This document shows, in pieces, positions 1 to 7,733 of a stretch of DNA of 64,000 bases. This DNA is from Bacillota bacterium (lineage in GTDB: Bacteria; Bacillota; Clostridia; Lachnospirales; Lachnospiraceae). The number at the start of each line of letters is the position of its first letter. The stretch's first letter is position 1. The notes beneath the pieces are model-generated. The model was given only the letters and a program-made list of their open reading frames with translations, searched no databases and was not told the origin of the DNA. The DNA lies in NCBI GenBank assembly GCA_023443225.1, contig JAEZVF010000054.1:78211-142210 (forward strand), in the 5' to 3' direction. Position numbers and translations under genes: made by a program.

Positions 1-717
1 TTCCCGGTATCTTTCATAAAAAGGAGTTCCTTCTTCCAGAATCAGACTGTAAGCGGATATATGTTCAGGATTTAATGCGACCACCTTATTAAGTGTGCTC
101 AACCAATCTTCCAAGGTCTGTCCAGGCAACCCTGACATCAAATCAATACTTATATTATGAAACCCCTCTTCTCTAGCCAGCTGATAATTTGTAATAAAAT
201 CCTCAAAAGAATGAATTCTTCCTAAAAGCTTTAATTCTTTGTTATCTGCAGACTGGAGTCCAAAACTTAATCGGTTAATACCTGCTTCTTTATAAAGCTT
301 AAGTTTCTCTCTTGATAATGTTCCGGGATTTACCTCAATGGTTATTTCCACGGTATCTTTTATCACCGAACCAAAATTAGCGTCAGCATTTATGAAATCC
401 TGTTTCTTATTCTGTTGACTACTCTCTCCGCTAATAATAAATACTTCCCTAATAGCATCCATAATATCTGTAATACATTTCCCTTCAATGGAAGACGGCG
501 TACCCCCTCCAATAAAAATCGTTCTCACAAGATACTCCGATGCCAACTCTTTATAACTTAGAATTTCAGTTATCAGTGCCTGAACATATTTCTCTTTCGT
601 ATCACAATCTGCCGGTGCCGAAAGAAAATCACAGTAATCACATTTTTTTTGGCAAAAAGGAATATGAATATATAACCCTAAGTCCTTTTTTTGTTTTTCA
701 TTATCCTTTATCTCCAT
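1..717 (-). CDS. hemW: HemW-like radical SAM protein, partial (C-terminus outside window)
   Basis: The first 239 codons of a minus-strand gene that runs off the left edge. The translation starts MEIKDNEKQKKDLGLYIHIP and continues with the radical SAM cluster motif FCQKKCDYCDF (CxxxCxxC), then the IFIGGGTPS segment and LSFGLQSADNKELKLLGR, which are hallmarks of the HemN/HemW family. HemW is known as a heme chaperone rather than a true oxygen-independent coproporphyrinogen oxidase; the CxxxCxxC cysteines bind the 4Fe-4S cluster. The start at 717 is preceded at 11 nt by GGAAGG. It lies downstream of lepA on the same strand, as in many Firmicutes, but 418 nt of hairpin-rich DNA separate the two. 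Confidence 0.9.
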   Translation of the reverse strand, partial: MEIKDNEKQKKDLGLYIHIPFCQKKCDYCDFLSAPADCDTKEKYVQALITEILSYKELASEYLVRTIFIGGGTPSSIEGKCITDIMDAIREVFIISGESSQQNKKQDFINADANFGSVIKDTVEITIEVNPGTLSREKLKLYKEAGINRLSFGLQSADNKELKLLGRIHSFEDFITNYQLAREEGFHNISIDLMSGLPGQTLEDWLSTLNKVVALNPEHISAYSLILEEGTPFYERYRE

Positions 718-806
718 ATAGAACCATGCCTTCCATTAATACAAACCATACCCATGCTGTTAATCATACAAGTTTGAAGTACTCTCACTATAACTTCGTG
801 TAAATT

Positions 807-848
807 ATAAGAACAGAATATCATTAATTACTGATATTCTGTTCTTAT
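807..848. repeat. 17-bp perfect inverted repeat (terminator-like hairpin) between lepA and hemW
   Basis: Arms 807-823 and 832-848 are perfectly complementary around an 8-nt loop. A short T-rich stretch follows the right arm. It lies on the hemW side of the much larger palindrome at 864-1127. It could end lepA transcription or protect a processed lepA-hemW message; the direction is not decided by the sequence. Confidence 0.6.
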
Positions 849-863
849 ATTTATCTCTGCAAC

Positions 864-1127
864 GCCATTAAAAAAGCCTGAAAAGACTTCAAAGATTTGG
901 CAGGTGGCTGGCAGTATATGAATATGTTTTTTGCGTCGACCGGCCGAAGGAGGCGTTAATATTTCGTCAAGACTATGGATGAAAATGTAAGCCCTATGCT
1001 TACATTTTCATCCGTATATAGGCTTGTAAGAAATATGCCGAACAGAGGGTAAGGCAGCAAAAAATATATTCATATACTGCCGGCCACCTGCCAAATCCAT
1101 ACATATTTCCCTGGCTTTTTTAATGGC
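864..1127. repeat. Giant nested imperfect palindrome (about 264 nt)
   Basis: Three blocks pair from the outside in. 864-878 pairs with 1113-1127 (15 of 15). 894-934 pairs with 1057-1097 (39 of 41, both differences being G-U compatible on one strand). 977-992 pairs with 998-1013 (16 of 16, 5-nt loop). The segments between blocks also align weakly, so the whole element folds as one long hairpin. No reading frame fills it. A short AAC flanks both ends, too short to prove a target duplication. It may be a MITE-like element or a structured RNA in the lepA-hemW transcript. Confidence 0.75.
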
Positions 1128-1135
1128 AACCTGGT

Positions 1136-2941
1136 TTAATTTTCGTCTAATTTTAAAACACTCATAAACGCCTTTTGCGGAATTTCTACATTACCGATTT
1201 GGCGCATACGTTTTTTACCTTCTTTTTGTTTCTCTAACAACTTCCTCTTTCTGCTGATATCACCACCGTAACACTTTGCAAGAACATCCTTACGCATAGC
1301 CCTCACTGTCTCTCTGGCAATAACCTTACTTCCGATAGCCGCCTGGATCGGAATTTCAAAGAGTTGTCTTGGAATCTCGTCTTTTAATTTCTCACACATT
1401 CTTCTTCCACGTTCATAAGCAGTTTCTCCATGTACTATGAAGGATAATGCATCGACTTCTTCCTTATTAATAAGAATATCCAGTTTCACCAGCTCTGACT
1501 GAACGTATCCTTTGATTTCATAATCAAAAGAAGCATATCCTTTCGATCTGGATTTTAAAGCATCAAAGAAATCATAAATAATTTCATTTAGCGGTAATTC
1601 ATACTTCAGTAAAGCTCTGGTTGTCTCCATATATTCCATACCAAGGTAAATACCACGTCGTTCCTGGCACAGACCCATAATCGATCCTACAAAGTCAGTT
1701 GTAACCATAATCTCTGCACTAACCATTGGCTCTTCCATATATTGAATCTCCGATGGATCCGGCAGATTCGATGGATTAGTAATCTCGATAACCTGTCCAT
1801 CTGTTTTAAACACTTTATAAATTACTCCAGGCGCCGTTGTTACAATATCCAAATCATATTCTCTTTCTAGTCTTTCCTGAATTATCTCAAGATGCAGCAA
1901 GCCAAGAAAACCACAACGAAAACCAAAGCCCAGAGCAACTGAAGTCTCCGGCTCAAATTGCAGAGCAGCATCGTTTAACTGAAGTTTTTCCAATGCGTCC
2001 CTTAAATCCGGATATTTTGCACCATCTGCAGGATACATACCACAGTAAACCATAGGATTTACTTTCTTATAACCAGGCAATGCTTCTTTGCATGGATTAT
2101 TTGCATCTGTAACTGTATCACCTACTTGCGTATCCTTAACATTCTTTAAGCTGGCAGTAATATAACCTACCATACCTGCTGTCAATTCCTGCGTAGGAAT
2201 AAATTGTCCAGGACCAAAGGTCCCGATTTCTACAACATCTGCCATCGCACCGGTAGCCATCATTTTTATCTGAGTACCTTTTGCCACACGACCTTCCATA
2301 ACACGGCAGAAAATGATTACTCCCTTATAGGAATCATATTTCGAATCAAAAATCAAAGCCTTGAAAGGACCATCTACATTTCCTTTGGGGGCTGGAATCT
2401 TATTTACAATCTGTTCAAGCACCTGTTCTATATTAATTCCGGTTTTTGCTGAGATTAATGGAGCGTCTTCTGCCTCTAATCCAATAACATCTTCTATTTC
2501 TTTAATAACACGTTCCGGATCTGCGCTGGGTAAATCAATTTTATTAATAACTGGAACGATATCTAAGTTGTGATCTAATGCCAAGTATACGTTGGCTAAG
2601 GTTTGAGCTTCGATTCCTTGAGCAGCATCCACAACAAGAATTGCACCTTCACAAGCCGCAAGACTTCTGGACACTTCGTAATTAAAGTCAACATGCCCAG
2701 GGGTATCAATTAGGTTAAAGATGTATTCTTCTCCATCCTTAGCTTTATATACCGTACGCACGGTCTGAGCTTTGATTGTTATACCACGTTCTCTCTCCAG
2801 TTCCATATTATCCAACACCTGTGACTGCATTTCCCTGTTGGTGAGTAATCCAGTCTTTTCGATGATACGATCAGCTAAGGTCGATTTTCCGTGATCTATA
2901 TGTGCAATGATACAAAAATTTCGTATTTTGCTTTGGTCCAT
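1136..2941 (-). CDS. lepA: Elongation factor 4 (LepA)
   Basis: A 601-residue translational GTPase, the normal length for LepA/EF4, which acts on stalled or mistranslocated ribosomes and can back-translocate them. The G1 motif AHIDHGKST is at residues 13-21, G3 DTPGHVDF at 79-86 with the catalytic histidine present, and G4 NKID at 133-136. The C-terminal LepA domain ends in the basic stretch KCYGGDISRKRKLLEKQKEG typical of the family. The start is preceded by GGAGG. It is followed on the same strand by hemW beyond a large palindrome and preceded by spoIIP. Nothing in the sequence is truncated or unusual. Confidence 0.97.
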   Translation of the reverse strand: MDQSKIRNFCIIAHIDHGKSTLADRIIEKTGLLTNREMQSQVLDNMELERERGITIKAQTVRTVYKAKDGEEYIFNLIDTPGHVDFNYEVSRSLAACEGAILVVDAAQGIEAQTLANVYLALDHNLDIVPVINKIDLPSADPERVIKEIEDVIGLEAEDAPLISAKTGINIEQVLEQIVNKIPAPKGNVDGPFKALIFDSKYDSYKGVIIFCRVMEGRVAKGTQIKMMATGAMADVVEIGTFGPGQFIPTQELTAGMVGYITASLKNVKDTQVGDTVTDANNPCKEALPGYKKVNPMVYCGMYPADGAKYPDLRDALEKLQLNDAALQFEPETSVALGFGFRCGFLGLLHLEIIQERLEREYDLDIVTTAPGVIYKVFKTDGQVIEITNPSNLPDPSEIQYMEEPMVSAEIMVTTDFVGSIMGLCQERRGIYLGMEYMETTRALLKYELPLNEIIYDFFDALKSRSKGYASFDYEIKGYVQSELVKLDILINKEEVDALSFIVHGETAYERGRRMCEKLKDEIPRQLFEIPIQAAIGSKVIARETVRAMRKDVLAKCYGGDISRKRKLLEKQKEGKKRMRQIGNVEIPQKAFMSVLKLDEN

Positions 2942-2996
2942 TATCTACAATTCCTCCTACTTAAGTAAGTTATATTCTTTATTTTCTTTCATTATA

Positions 2997-3138
2997 ACAC
3001 GTTGTGCAGATTAACATGTTGTGCAGATTAGGAACGAAAGGACGGAGTCCTTTCGTTCACGTTGCACTTATCAATAGAAACATGGGCATTTTATTGTGCG
3101 AGCACATAAAATGCCCCTATTTCCATTGACTAATCTGC
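2997..3138. repeat. Tandem 17-bp repeat leading into a branched (three-way) hairpin element
   Basis: Two direct copies of a 17-bp unit (2997-3013, 3014-3030; one mismatch) are followed by a compact structure. Outer arms 3023-3030/3131-3138 enclose hairpin A (3032-3042/3048-3058, 11 bp perfect). They also enclose hairpin B, whose core is 3084-3094/3106-3116, extended by a GTG/CAC tip and by 3071-3083 pairing with 3117-3130 through G-U pairs. It fills most of the spoIIP-lepA gap. No A- or T-run suggests a simple terminator. Confidence 0.65.
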
Positions 3139-3188
3139 TTATCGTGGATATTATAGCATAGACATTTGAAGGTTACAAGAAAAACCAT

Positions 3189-4577
3189 CTATTCTTCCTC
3201 GGTGTCAGATTTTCCTTCCACCAATACTTCAGATAAAATATCCGCTAATAATTCCATTGAATTCATTGCTTCCCCTACTGTATTTCTGTTTGTTCCTATT
3301 TCTACAAGGAGTGATTTCTTACGAAAATTCATATTATAACGATATGCATGCAAATAATTCTTATACATTAATCCAGGAAATCTCTCTCTTCCTTTTAGCT
3401 GAACTTGCAAGCTAAAAGCTAAATTGTCCTGTATATATGGGTTTTTAAGTCTTGATATAGGACCTTTCGCATTTTTACACAAACCATTAAATAACATGAT
3501 TTGGGCTACATAATTACCATTCACCTTAGCCAAACGCTTACCAGAACCTTTTGGTAAATCATCTGATACTCCGTCCCTATGTAAATCTAAAATCACTTCG
3601 ATGGTTGGATTCTCCTCGAGGATTTTGGATATCCCTTCGTTAGCATGGTTATATGCCAGATTTCTTTCTAAATACCCTTCCATCATGTCATATTGACTCT
3701 TATCGTGAATGACATTAAAACCATACTTTTCTTCCAATACTTTAGTTAGATAGGAACCCACACCTACAATCGTGTCTTCTTCTTTACCTGCTCTACTGTC
3801 TATGAAGGCTTCTTGAGAGTGGGTGTGATAAATTAATATCTGTGGTTTTTTGGCATCTGCCTCCATGGTCATATCTTTCCCCAATAATACTTCTGCATCA
3901 AATAATTCGTCGGAAACTACAGTAGCAGAATCAACAATATAGAAATTATTATATAAAAATTGACGATCCAATAATTGTTTCAGTGTAAAGTACTCTCCAT
4001 TTATCGTTCCCAGTGTTTCTGTTGCTTCTACATCATCCGTCACGGCATAATCATCTTCCATATATACATCCCCGTTAATAATATCCACTGGAATGTTTTC
4101 TGTCGAATCACTTTCTCCGTATTCTAAACCATTATCTTGCTCACCCCCATCAATAACGTCCTGTTTATATAGGTCTGGGTTATATGTATCCTGGTTAAAT
4201 AATAAGTTAAATCCACTGGAAAAGAGAAGTGTATTGTTCTCTTCTTTTACCTCATTCTGATCCAAATTATCTCCTGTATCAGCGACATATCGATTGATTG
4301 GAAACACACCTGCAAGAGTATTAATGATAATACTGCTTTTCCCGTCATCTTCTTTGTCCGTAACATAATTTAATATAGGAAACTGTGATTGCATCATGCA
4401 ATTACAGGCTTCTGAAAGCAGTTTACTTCCCAGCGACTCTATGGCTTTGCCAGAGGAATCTATTCCATATGTTCGTATACTTTTCAATAAAAGAAGAATA
4501 CTACAAAAAAATATGATTCCCCACAAAAATTTATAAAACAGTCCGCTCTTTCTATATTTATATTTAAATTTACTCAT
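3189..4577 (-). CDS. spoIIP: Stage II sporulation protein P (SpoIIP)
   Basis: A 462-residue cell-wall hydrolase of the spore engulfment machinery. In the known system SpoIIP is an amidase and endopeptidase that works with SpoIID and SpoIIM to degrade peptidoglycan as the mother-cell membrane moves around the forespore. Residues about 14-32 form a single membrane anchor after a basic N-terminus. The middle (about 100-190) is acidic and of low complexity. The catalytic domain starts near 245 with IYHTHSQEAF (249-258) and carries DLHRDG (331-336), both family signatures. It lies directly downstream of gpr on the same strand, the gpr-spoIIP pair known from Bacillus and clostridia, with a 143-nt gap. 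Confidence 0.95.
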   Translation of the reverse strand: MSKFKYKYRKSGLFYKFLWGIIFFCSILLLLKSIRTYGIDSSGKAIESLGSKLLSEACNCMMQSQFPILNYVTDKEDDGKSSIIINTLAGVFPINRYVADTGDNLDQNEVKEENNTLLFSSGFNLLFNQDTYNPDLYKQDVIDGGEQDNGLEYGESDSTENIPVDIINGDVYMEDDYAVTDDVEATETLGTINGEYFTLKQLLDRQFLYNNFYIVDSATVVSDELFDAEVLLGKDMTMEADAKKPQILIYHTHSQEAFIDSRAGKEEDTIVGVGSYLTKVLEEKYGFNVIHDKSQYDMMEGYLERNLAYNHANEGISKILEENPTIEVILDLHRDGVSDDLPKGSGKRLAKVNGNYVAQIMLFNGLCKNAKGPISRLKNPYIQDNLAFSLQVQLKGRERFPGLMYKNYLHAYRYNMNFRKKSLLVEIGTNRNTVGEAMNSMELLADILSEVLVEGKSDTEEE

Positions 4578-4720
4578 ATTTGTCCCATTGCGCTTTCTTT
4601 TTATTTTAAGAAGAAATTCTGTTTAGATGAATGCTTATAATCTATCATATGCTTTATATTTATTTAAGATAACTTTGACAATGGGATTTCATATAAAAAT
4701 TAGACAGGCATTTTCATCCT

Positions 4721-5662
4721 TTATGCAAAACACTTATTTAGTGATTCTGATATAGTAAAGCTAATCCTTTTAATGGATTCATCCACATTCTTAGGTGTTA
4801 CAAACATATTACACATCGTTTGTTCATTGACTTCACTCATGAACTGATAGATTTCCTTTTCAGCAAAACCCTGTTTACTCATAAAAGTTTCCATGGTATC
4901 ATTAACGATGGTTGCTGCATCTACCACAGTTGGGACTCCTAAAGCAATTACTGTGACACCTAGACTTTCTTTATTTAATGCTTTTCGGTTATTTCCCACT
5001 CCAGAGCCCGGACTTATACCAGTGTCCGTAATTTGAATGGTTGTATTTAAACGATGAATACTCCTGGCTGCTAATGCATCGATCACAATAACTAAATCTG
5101 GTGTTGTTTCCTGTATAATACCTCGAAGCACTTCACTTGCTTCCATACCCGTCTGTGCCATAACCCCTGGCGATATCGCGCTCACACTTCCTAATTTGTT
5201 CTGTTTTTTAAATTCCTGTCCAAATTCGCGTATTAGATGTCTTGTAATAAATAAATTATCTACTACCTGTGGTCCTAACGCATCCGGAGTCACTTCCCGA
5301 TTACCCAGTCCTGCTATCAATATTTCTTTATCTTTTATGTTCCCAGATAATTGAGTAATGTACTTGGCAATTTCCTTCGTAATTGGCTCATGAAAACTCT
5401 CATCCTCTTCACTTAATTTCGGTGCTTCAATCGTAATATAGGTACCAATGGGTTTCCCCATGGCATCTGCTCCCTTTTGATCTTTAATAACCACCGTAGT
5501 AACCTTGATCTCTTTCTTTTCATCATAATCTTCCTTTAAAATTACACCTTGAATCTCCACATTGTCTTCTTCAAATGTTTCTCTTACTTCAAGTGCAAGA
5601 TCAGTTCTTGGTACTCCTGTGATATTGCTTTCTGAGCCTTGTTTTGATTCATAATCTTTCAT
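4721..5662 (-). CDS. gpr: Germination protease GPR
   Basis: A 313-residue GPR endopeptidase (family A25), which starts degradation of small acid-soluble spore proteins during germination. The N-terminus (GVPRTDLALEVRE, residues 17-29) resembles the propeptide autoprocessing region. ILIAGLGNREVTPDALGP in the middle is the most conserved family block, followed by VIDALAARSIHRLNTTIQ and the SPGSGVGNNRK loop. The start has GGAG 6-8 nt upstream. It is divergent from rpsT and upstream of spoIIP, so expression in the forespore is expected by family knowledge. I could not identify a sigma-G promoter with confidence. Confidence 0.95.
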   Translation of the reverse strand: MKDYESKQGSESNITGVPRTDLALEVRETFEEDNVEIQGVILKEDYDEKKEIKVTTVVIKDQKGADAMGKPIGTYITIEAPKLSEEDESFHEPITKEIAKYITQLSGNIKDKEILIAGLGNREVTPDALGPQVVDNLFITRHLIREFGQEFKKQNKLGSVSAISPGVMAQTGMEASEVLRGIIQETTPDLVIVIDALAARSIHRLNTTIQITDTGISPGSGVGNNRKALNKESLGVTVIALGVPTVVDAATIVNDTMETFMSKQGFAEKEIYQFMSEVNEQTMCNMFVTPKNVDESIKRISFTISESLNKCFA

Positions 5663-5767
5663 ATTCTCCGCTCCTTTTTCTTGTTTGACTTTATCTGATA
5701 AAGTTTTATTTTATTATTTTAGTGGTTCTCATAGTTTTATTTTCTTCAATTTATTTCAAATTATGTA

Positions 5768-5796
5768 TTGACAGAATTCTTCCTTTATAATAAGAT
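5768..5796 (+). promoter_or_regulatory. Probable sigma-A promoter of rpsT
   Basis: A perfect -35 TTGACA (5768-5773) is followed by 17 bp and TAAGAT (5791-5796, 4 of 6 matches). It lies about 80 nt upstream of the rpsT start, leaving a leader long enough for feedback control of S20. Confidence 0.55.
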
Positions 5797-5878
5797 GTAA
5801 TAGTATGTTTACATTAGAACGTCCGTGTCCGGGTTTAATGTAATATGATGATTATTATACATTTTGGAGGTGTACAAT

Positions 5879-6142
5879 TTGGCTAACATAAAATCCGCTA
5901 AGAAAAGAATCTTAGTAAACGAAGCAAAAGCGTTAAAAAATAAGGCAATAAAATCTAAAGTTAAGACTATGGTTAAAAAGGTTGAATCTGCTGTGGCTGC
6001 CGGCGACAAAGACCTTGCTAAATCAAATTTACTTTTAGCTATTGCTGAAATTGATAAAGCTACATCAAAAGGCGTTTATCATAAGAATACTTCTTCTAGA
6101 AAAGTATCTCGTTTAAGCAAAGCTGTTAATTCCATCGCTTAA
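5879..6142 (+). CDS. rpsT: 30S ribosomal protein S20
   Basis: An 87-residue S20 protein (ANIKSAKKRILVNEAK..., basic helical bundle) that binds 16S rRNA early in 30S assembly. The start is the TTG at 5879: it gives the canonical (M)ANIKSAKKR N-terminus and lies 6 nt after GGAGGTG (5866-5872). An in-frame TTG further upstream at 5864 would place the ribosome site inside the gene. A non-AUG start is also known for E. coli rpsT, where it matters for autoregulation. The gene stands alone, divergent from gpr, and is followed by two hairpins, the second a strong terminator. Confidence 0.96.
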   Translation: MANIKSAKKRILVNEAKALKNKAIKSKVKTMVKKVESAVAAGDKDLAKSNLLLAIAEIDKATSKGVYHKNTSSRKVSRLSKAVNSIA

Positions 6143-6196
6143 TAAAACAAGTATAGATCAGGTACGAAACTAACCCTCTCGTACCTGTAATAATAT

Positions 6197-6246
6197 AAAA
6201 AACACCAATCCCATCATCTAATTAATGGGATTGGTATTTTTTTTAT
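6197..6246 (+). terminator. rpsT rho-independent terminator
   Basis: Stem 6205-6214/6225-6234 (10 bp) is followed by TA and a run of nine T. A weaker 9-bp hairpin (6159-6167/6179-6187) precedes it. Confidence 0.85.
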
Positions 6247-6260
6247 CCAAAACAACCTAT

Positions 6261-6311
6261 TTAATTAATATAGAACCCGATATAAGACATATCGGGCTCT
6301 ATATTAATTAA
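6261..6311. terminator. Long hairpin closing the ComFB-like gene (23-bp arms)
   Basis: Arms 6261-6283 and 6289-6311 match at 22 of 23 positions around a 5-nt loop. It sits between the convergent rpsT and minus-strand ComFB-like genes. There is no U-run immediately after it on the minus strand, so it may stabilise message ends as much as terminate. Confidence 0.55.
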
Positions 6312-6322
6312 CTATATTTTAT

Positions 6323-6592
6323 TTATCCGTCGTGCCTCGGATTCTGATCCACTACCTGAATTGCCTTTGCAACTGCTAACAGAATGTCAAATTCCTGTTC
6401 CGAAGACATCTCACCCACACGCGCATAAATTTCGCCTTCATCTGATACAACATATTTTGGTGGTAGCTGGTTCAGTGCATATGCTACGATATCATCATGG
6501 CATTTCTTACATTTACAACCTCCTAAGTTTCCCCACACTTCGTCTAATTTCTTTACTACAATTACTTCCATAGCATTATGAAATCTATTCAT
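6323..6592 (-). CDS. ComFB-family protein
   Basis: An 89-residue protein matching the late-competence ComFB family in length and pattern. It has an N-terminal NAMEVIVVKKLDEVW helix, a CKCKKCHDDIVAYALNQLPP block with three cysteines, then KYVVSDEGEIYARVGEMSSE. The family is small and of poorly known biochemistry; cyanobacterial members bind cyclic dinucleotides, but that cannot be inferred here from sequence alone. CxCxxC could bind a metal. Its promoter (6658-6685) is almost the same as that of the next gene upstream. An internal start at the eighth codon (MEVIVVKK) is possible, because the GGGGAG site is about 12-15 nt from the first ATG. Confidence 0.75.
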   Translation of the reverse strand: MNRFHNAMEVIVVKKLDEVWGNLGGCKCKKCHDDIVAYALNQLPPKYVVSDEGEIYARVGEMSSEQEFDILLAVAKAIQVVDQNPRHDG

Positions 6593-6657
6593 AACTTCTG
6601 AAATCTCCCCTCTAAATATGAATTTTTATTTTTAATTAAAAAACATATCTCAAGGAT

Positions 6658-6685
6658 AGTATAACACATATTTTGACACTTGCAA
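6658..6685 (-). promoter_or_regulatory. Promoter of the ComFB-like gene (duplicated sequence)
   Basis: On the minus strand TTGCAA (6680-6685), 16 bp, TATACT (6658-6663). The surrounding 36 bp (6655-6690) match 7634-7669 at 33 positions, including both hexamers. Confidence 0.55.
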
Positions 6686-6728
6686 CTAAGCTAAATATAC
6701 TATTTGCGATTACTTGATTTTGCTACAT

Positions 6729-7565
6729 TTACAACTCAACTACTGTCCCTGCACTGAAGTAATGAATCCTATCGCCCAGCTCTTTTTTCAATAGTTTAAA
6801 GGAAGGATTGCCAGTACAATGCCCAGTATAAATTTCAGCCACCTTTAAATCTTTCAATCGTTTGCCCAGTGCTTTGATATTTACTGCCTTTTCGCTTTTG
6901 AAAGAAGTTCCTAACGTTCCCATCAGATGAAAACCTCCGATTACAGCAGCAATTTTCTTACCCGGAAATTTACTTTTCACCTCTTGCACAATGATATCAA
7001 CCCCAGCATGGCAGCAACTGTTTAATATGACCAGTCCGCTTTCTGTTTCAAAAACAAGACTCTGTTCATGTTGAAAACTGTCCTCTACCAGCCCTTCTTT
7101 TGATAAAATATACATATGCCCTTTTCTTCCCTGTGCTTCTAATCCCTGAGTATGAAGGGCAATTAACCATACCCCTTCGTCGATTCGATAATCCCCATCA
7201 ACAAATAGGAAACGCTCTTTATAAGTATCAAGAATTCCTTTTGGTATACCAATATATTTTTTTATAAAGCCCACACTACCATAACATAACTCACGAGCGG
7301 CACTTTGAAGAAAAACTTTTGCTTCTGAGTTTTTTGAAAAAAAACCTTGATAGCCACCTGAGTGGTCATAATGAGCATGTGATAAAACCCCCACATCAAT
7401 TCTTGAAATATCTATACCCAATGTATCAGCATTATCTAAAAATTTATCAGATGCGCCTGAATCTAATAAGTACTGTTTACCATCATATTCAATATGTACT
7501 GCCAACCCATGTTCACAATTAAGATTACCTGTTGCCTTATTTTCAATGATTGCTGTTATTTTCAT
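6729..7565 (-). CDS. Metallo-beta-lactamase-fold hydrolase
   Basis: A 278-residue MBL-fold enzyme. The dinuclear metal motif HAHYDH is at residues 63-68, preceded by LLDSGASDKF. A later NSCCHAGVDII and IGGFHLMG supply further metal ligands, with a terminal YTGHCTGNP. The pattern is that of the subgroup annotated as dihydropterin/beta-RFA-P synthase-like hydrolases in archaea and clostridia. The real substrate is not known, so no pathway is assigned. The start at 7565 is chosen because GGAGGA lies 4-5 nt upstream; an ATG 39 nt further upstream lacks a site. It has its own promoter at 7637-7664. Confidence 0.85.
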   Translation of the reverse strand: MKITAIIENKATGNLNCEHGLAVHIEYDGKQYLLDSGASDKFLDNADTLGIDISRIDVGVLSHAHYDHSGGYQGFFSKNSEAKVFLQSAARELCYGSVGFIKKYIGIPKGILDTYKERFLFVDGDYRIDEGVWLIALHTQGLEAQGRKGHMYILSKEGLVEDSFQHEQSLVFETESGLVILNSCCHAGVDIIVQEVKSKFPGKKIAAVIGGFHLMGTLGTSFKSEKAVNIKALGKRLKDLKVAEIYTGHCTGNPSFKLLKKELGDRIHYFSAGTVVEL

Positions 7566-7636
7566 ATAGTCCTCCATAATATGGCTATTTCTTACATTTT
7601 GCATTATTCACTATTTCTTTCATACTGCTTAAAGAT

Positions 7637-7664
7637 AGTATAACACATATTTTACCACTTACAA
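7637..7664 (-). promoter_or_regulatory. Promoter of the MBL-fold gene (duplicated sequence)
   Basis: On the minus strand TTGTAA (7659-7664), 16 bp, TATACT (7637-7642). This is the same spacing and nearly the same spacer as the promoter at 6658-6685. Confidence 0.55.
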
Positions 7665-7672
7665 CTAAGTAT

Positions 7673-7706
7673 AAAAAAGCTCTGAAATGTGTTACCATTT
7701 CAGAGC
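7673..7706 (-). terminator. uxaB terminator
   Basis: An 11-bp perfect stem 7679-7689/7696-7706 is followed on the minus strand by six U (7673-7678). The stem sequence nearly repeats the riboflavin leader terminator at 13257-13290. Confidence 0.85.
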
Positions 7707-7733
7707 AATAATAGCGGTTATTATGTTTGGAGA

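Noticed and set aside
540..803. Plus-strand 87-codon frame over hemW
   Set aside because: It lies antisense to the clear hemW coding sequence, has no ribosome site and its composition fits a shadow frame.
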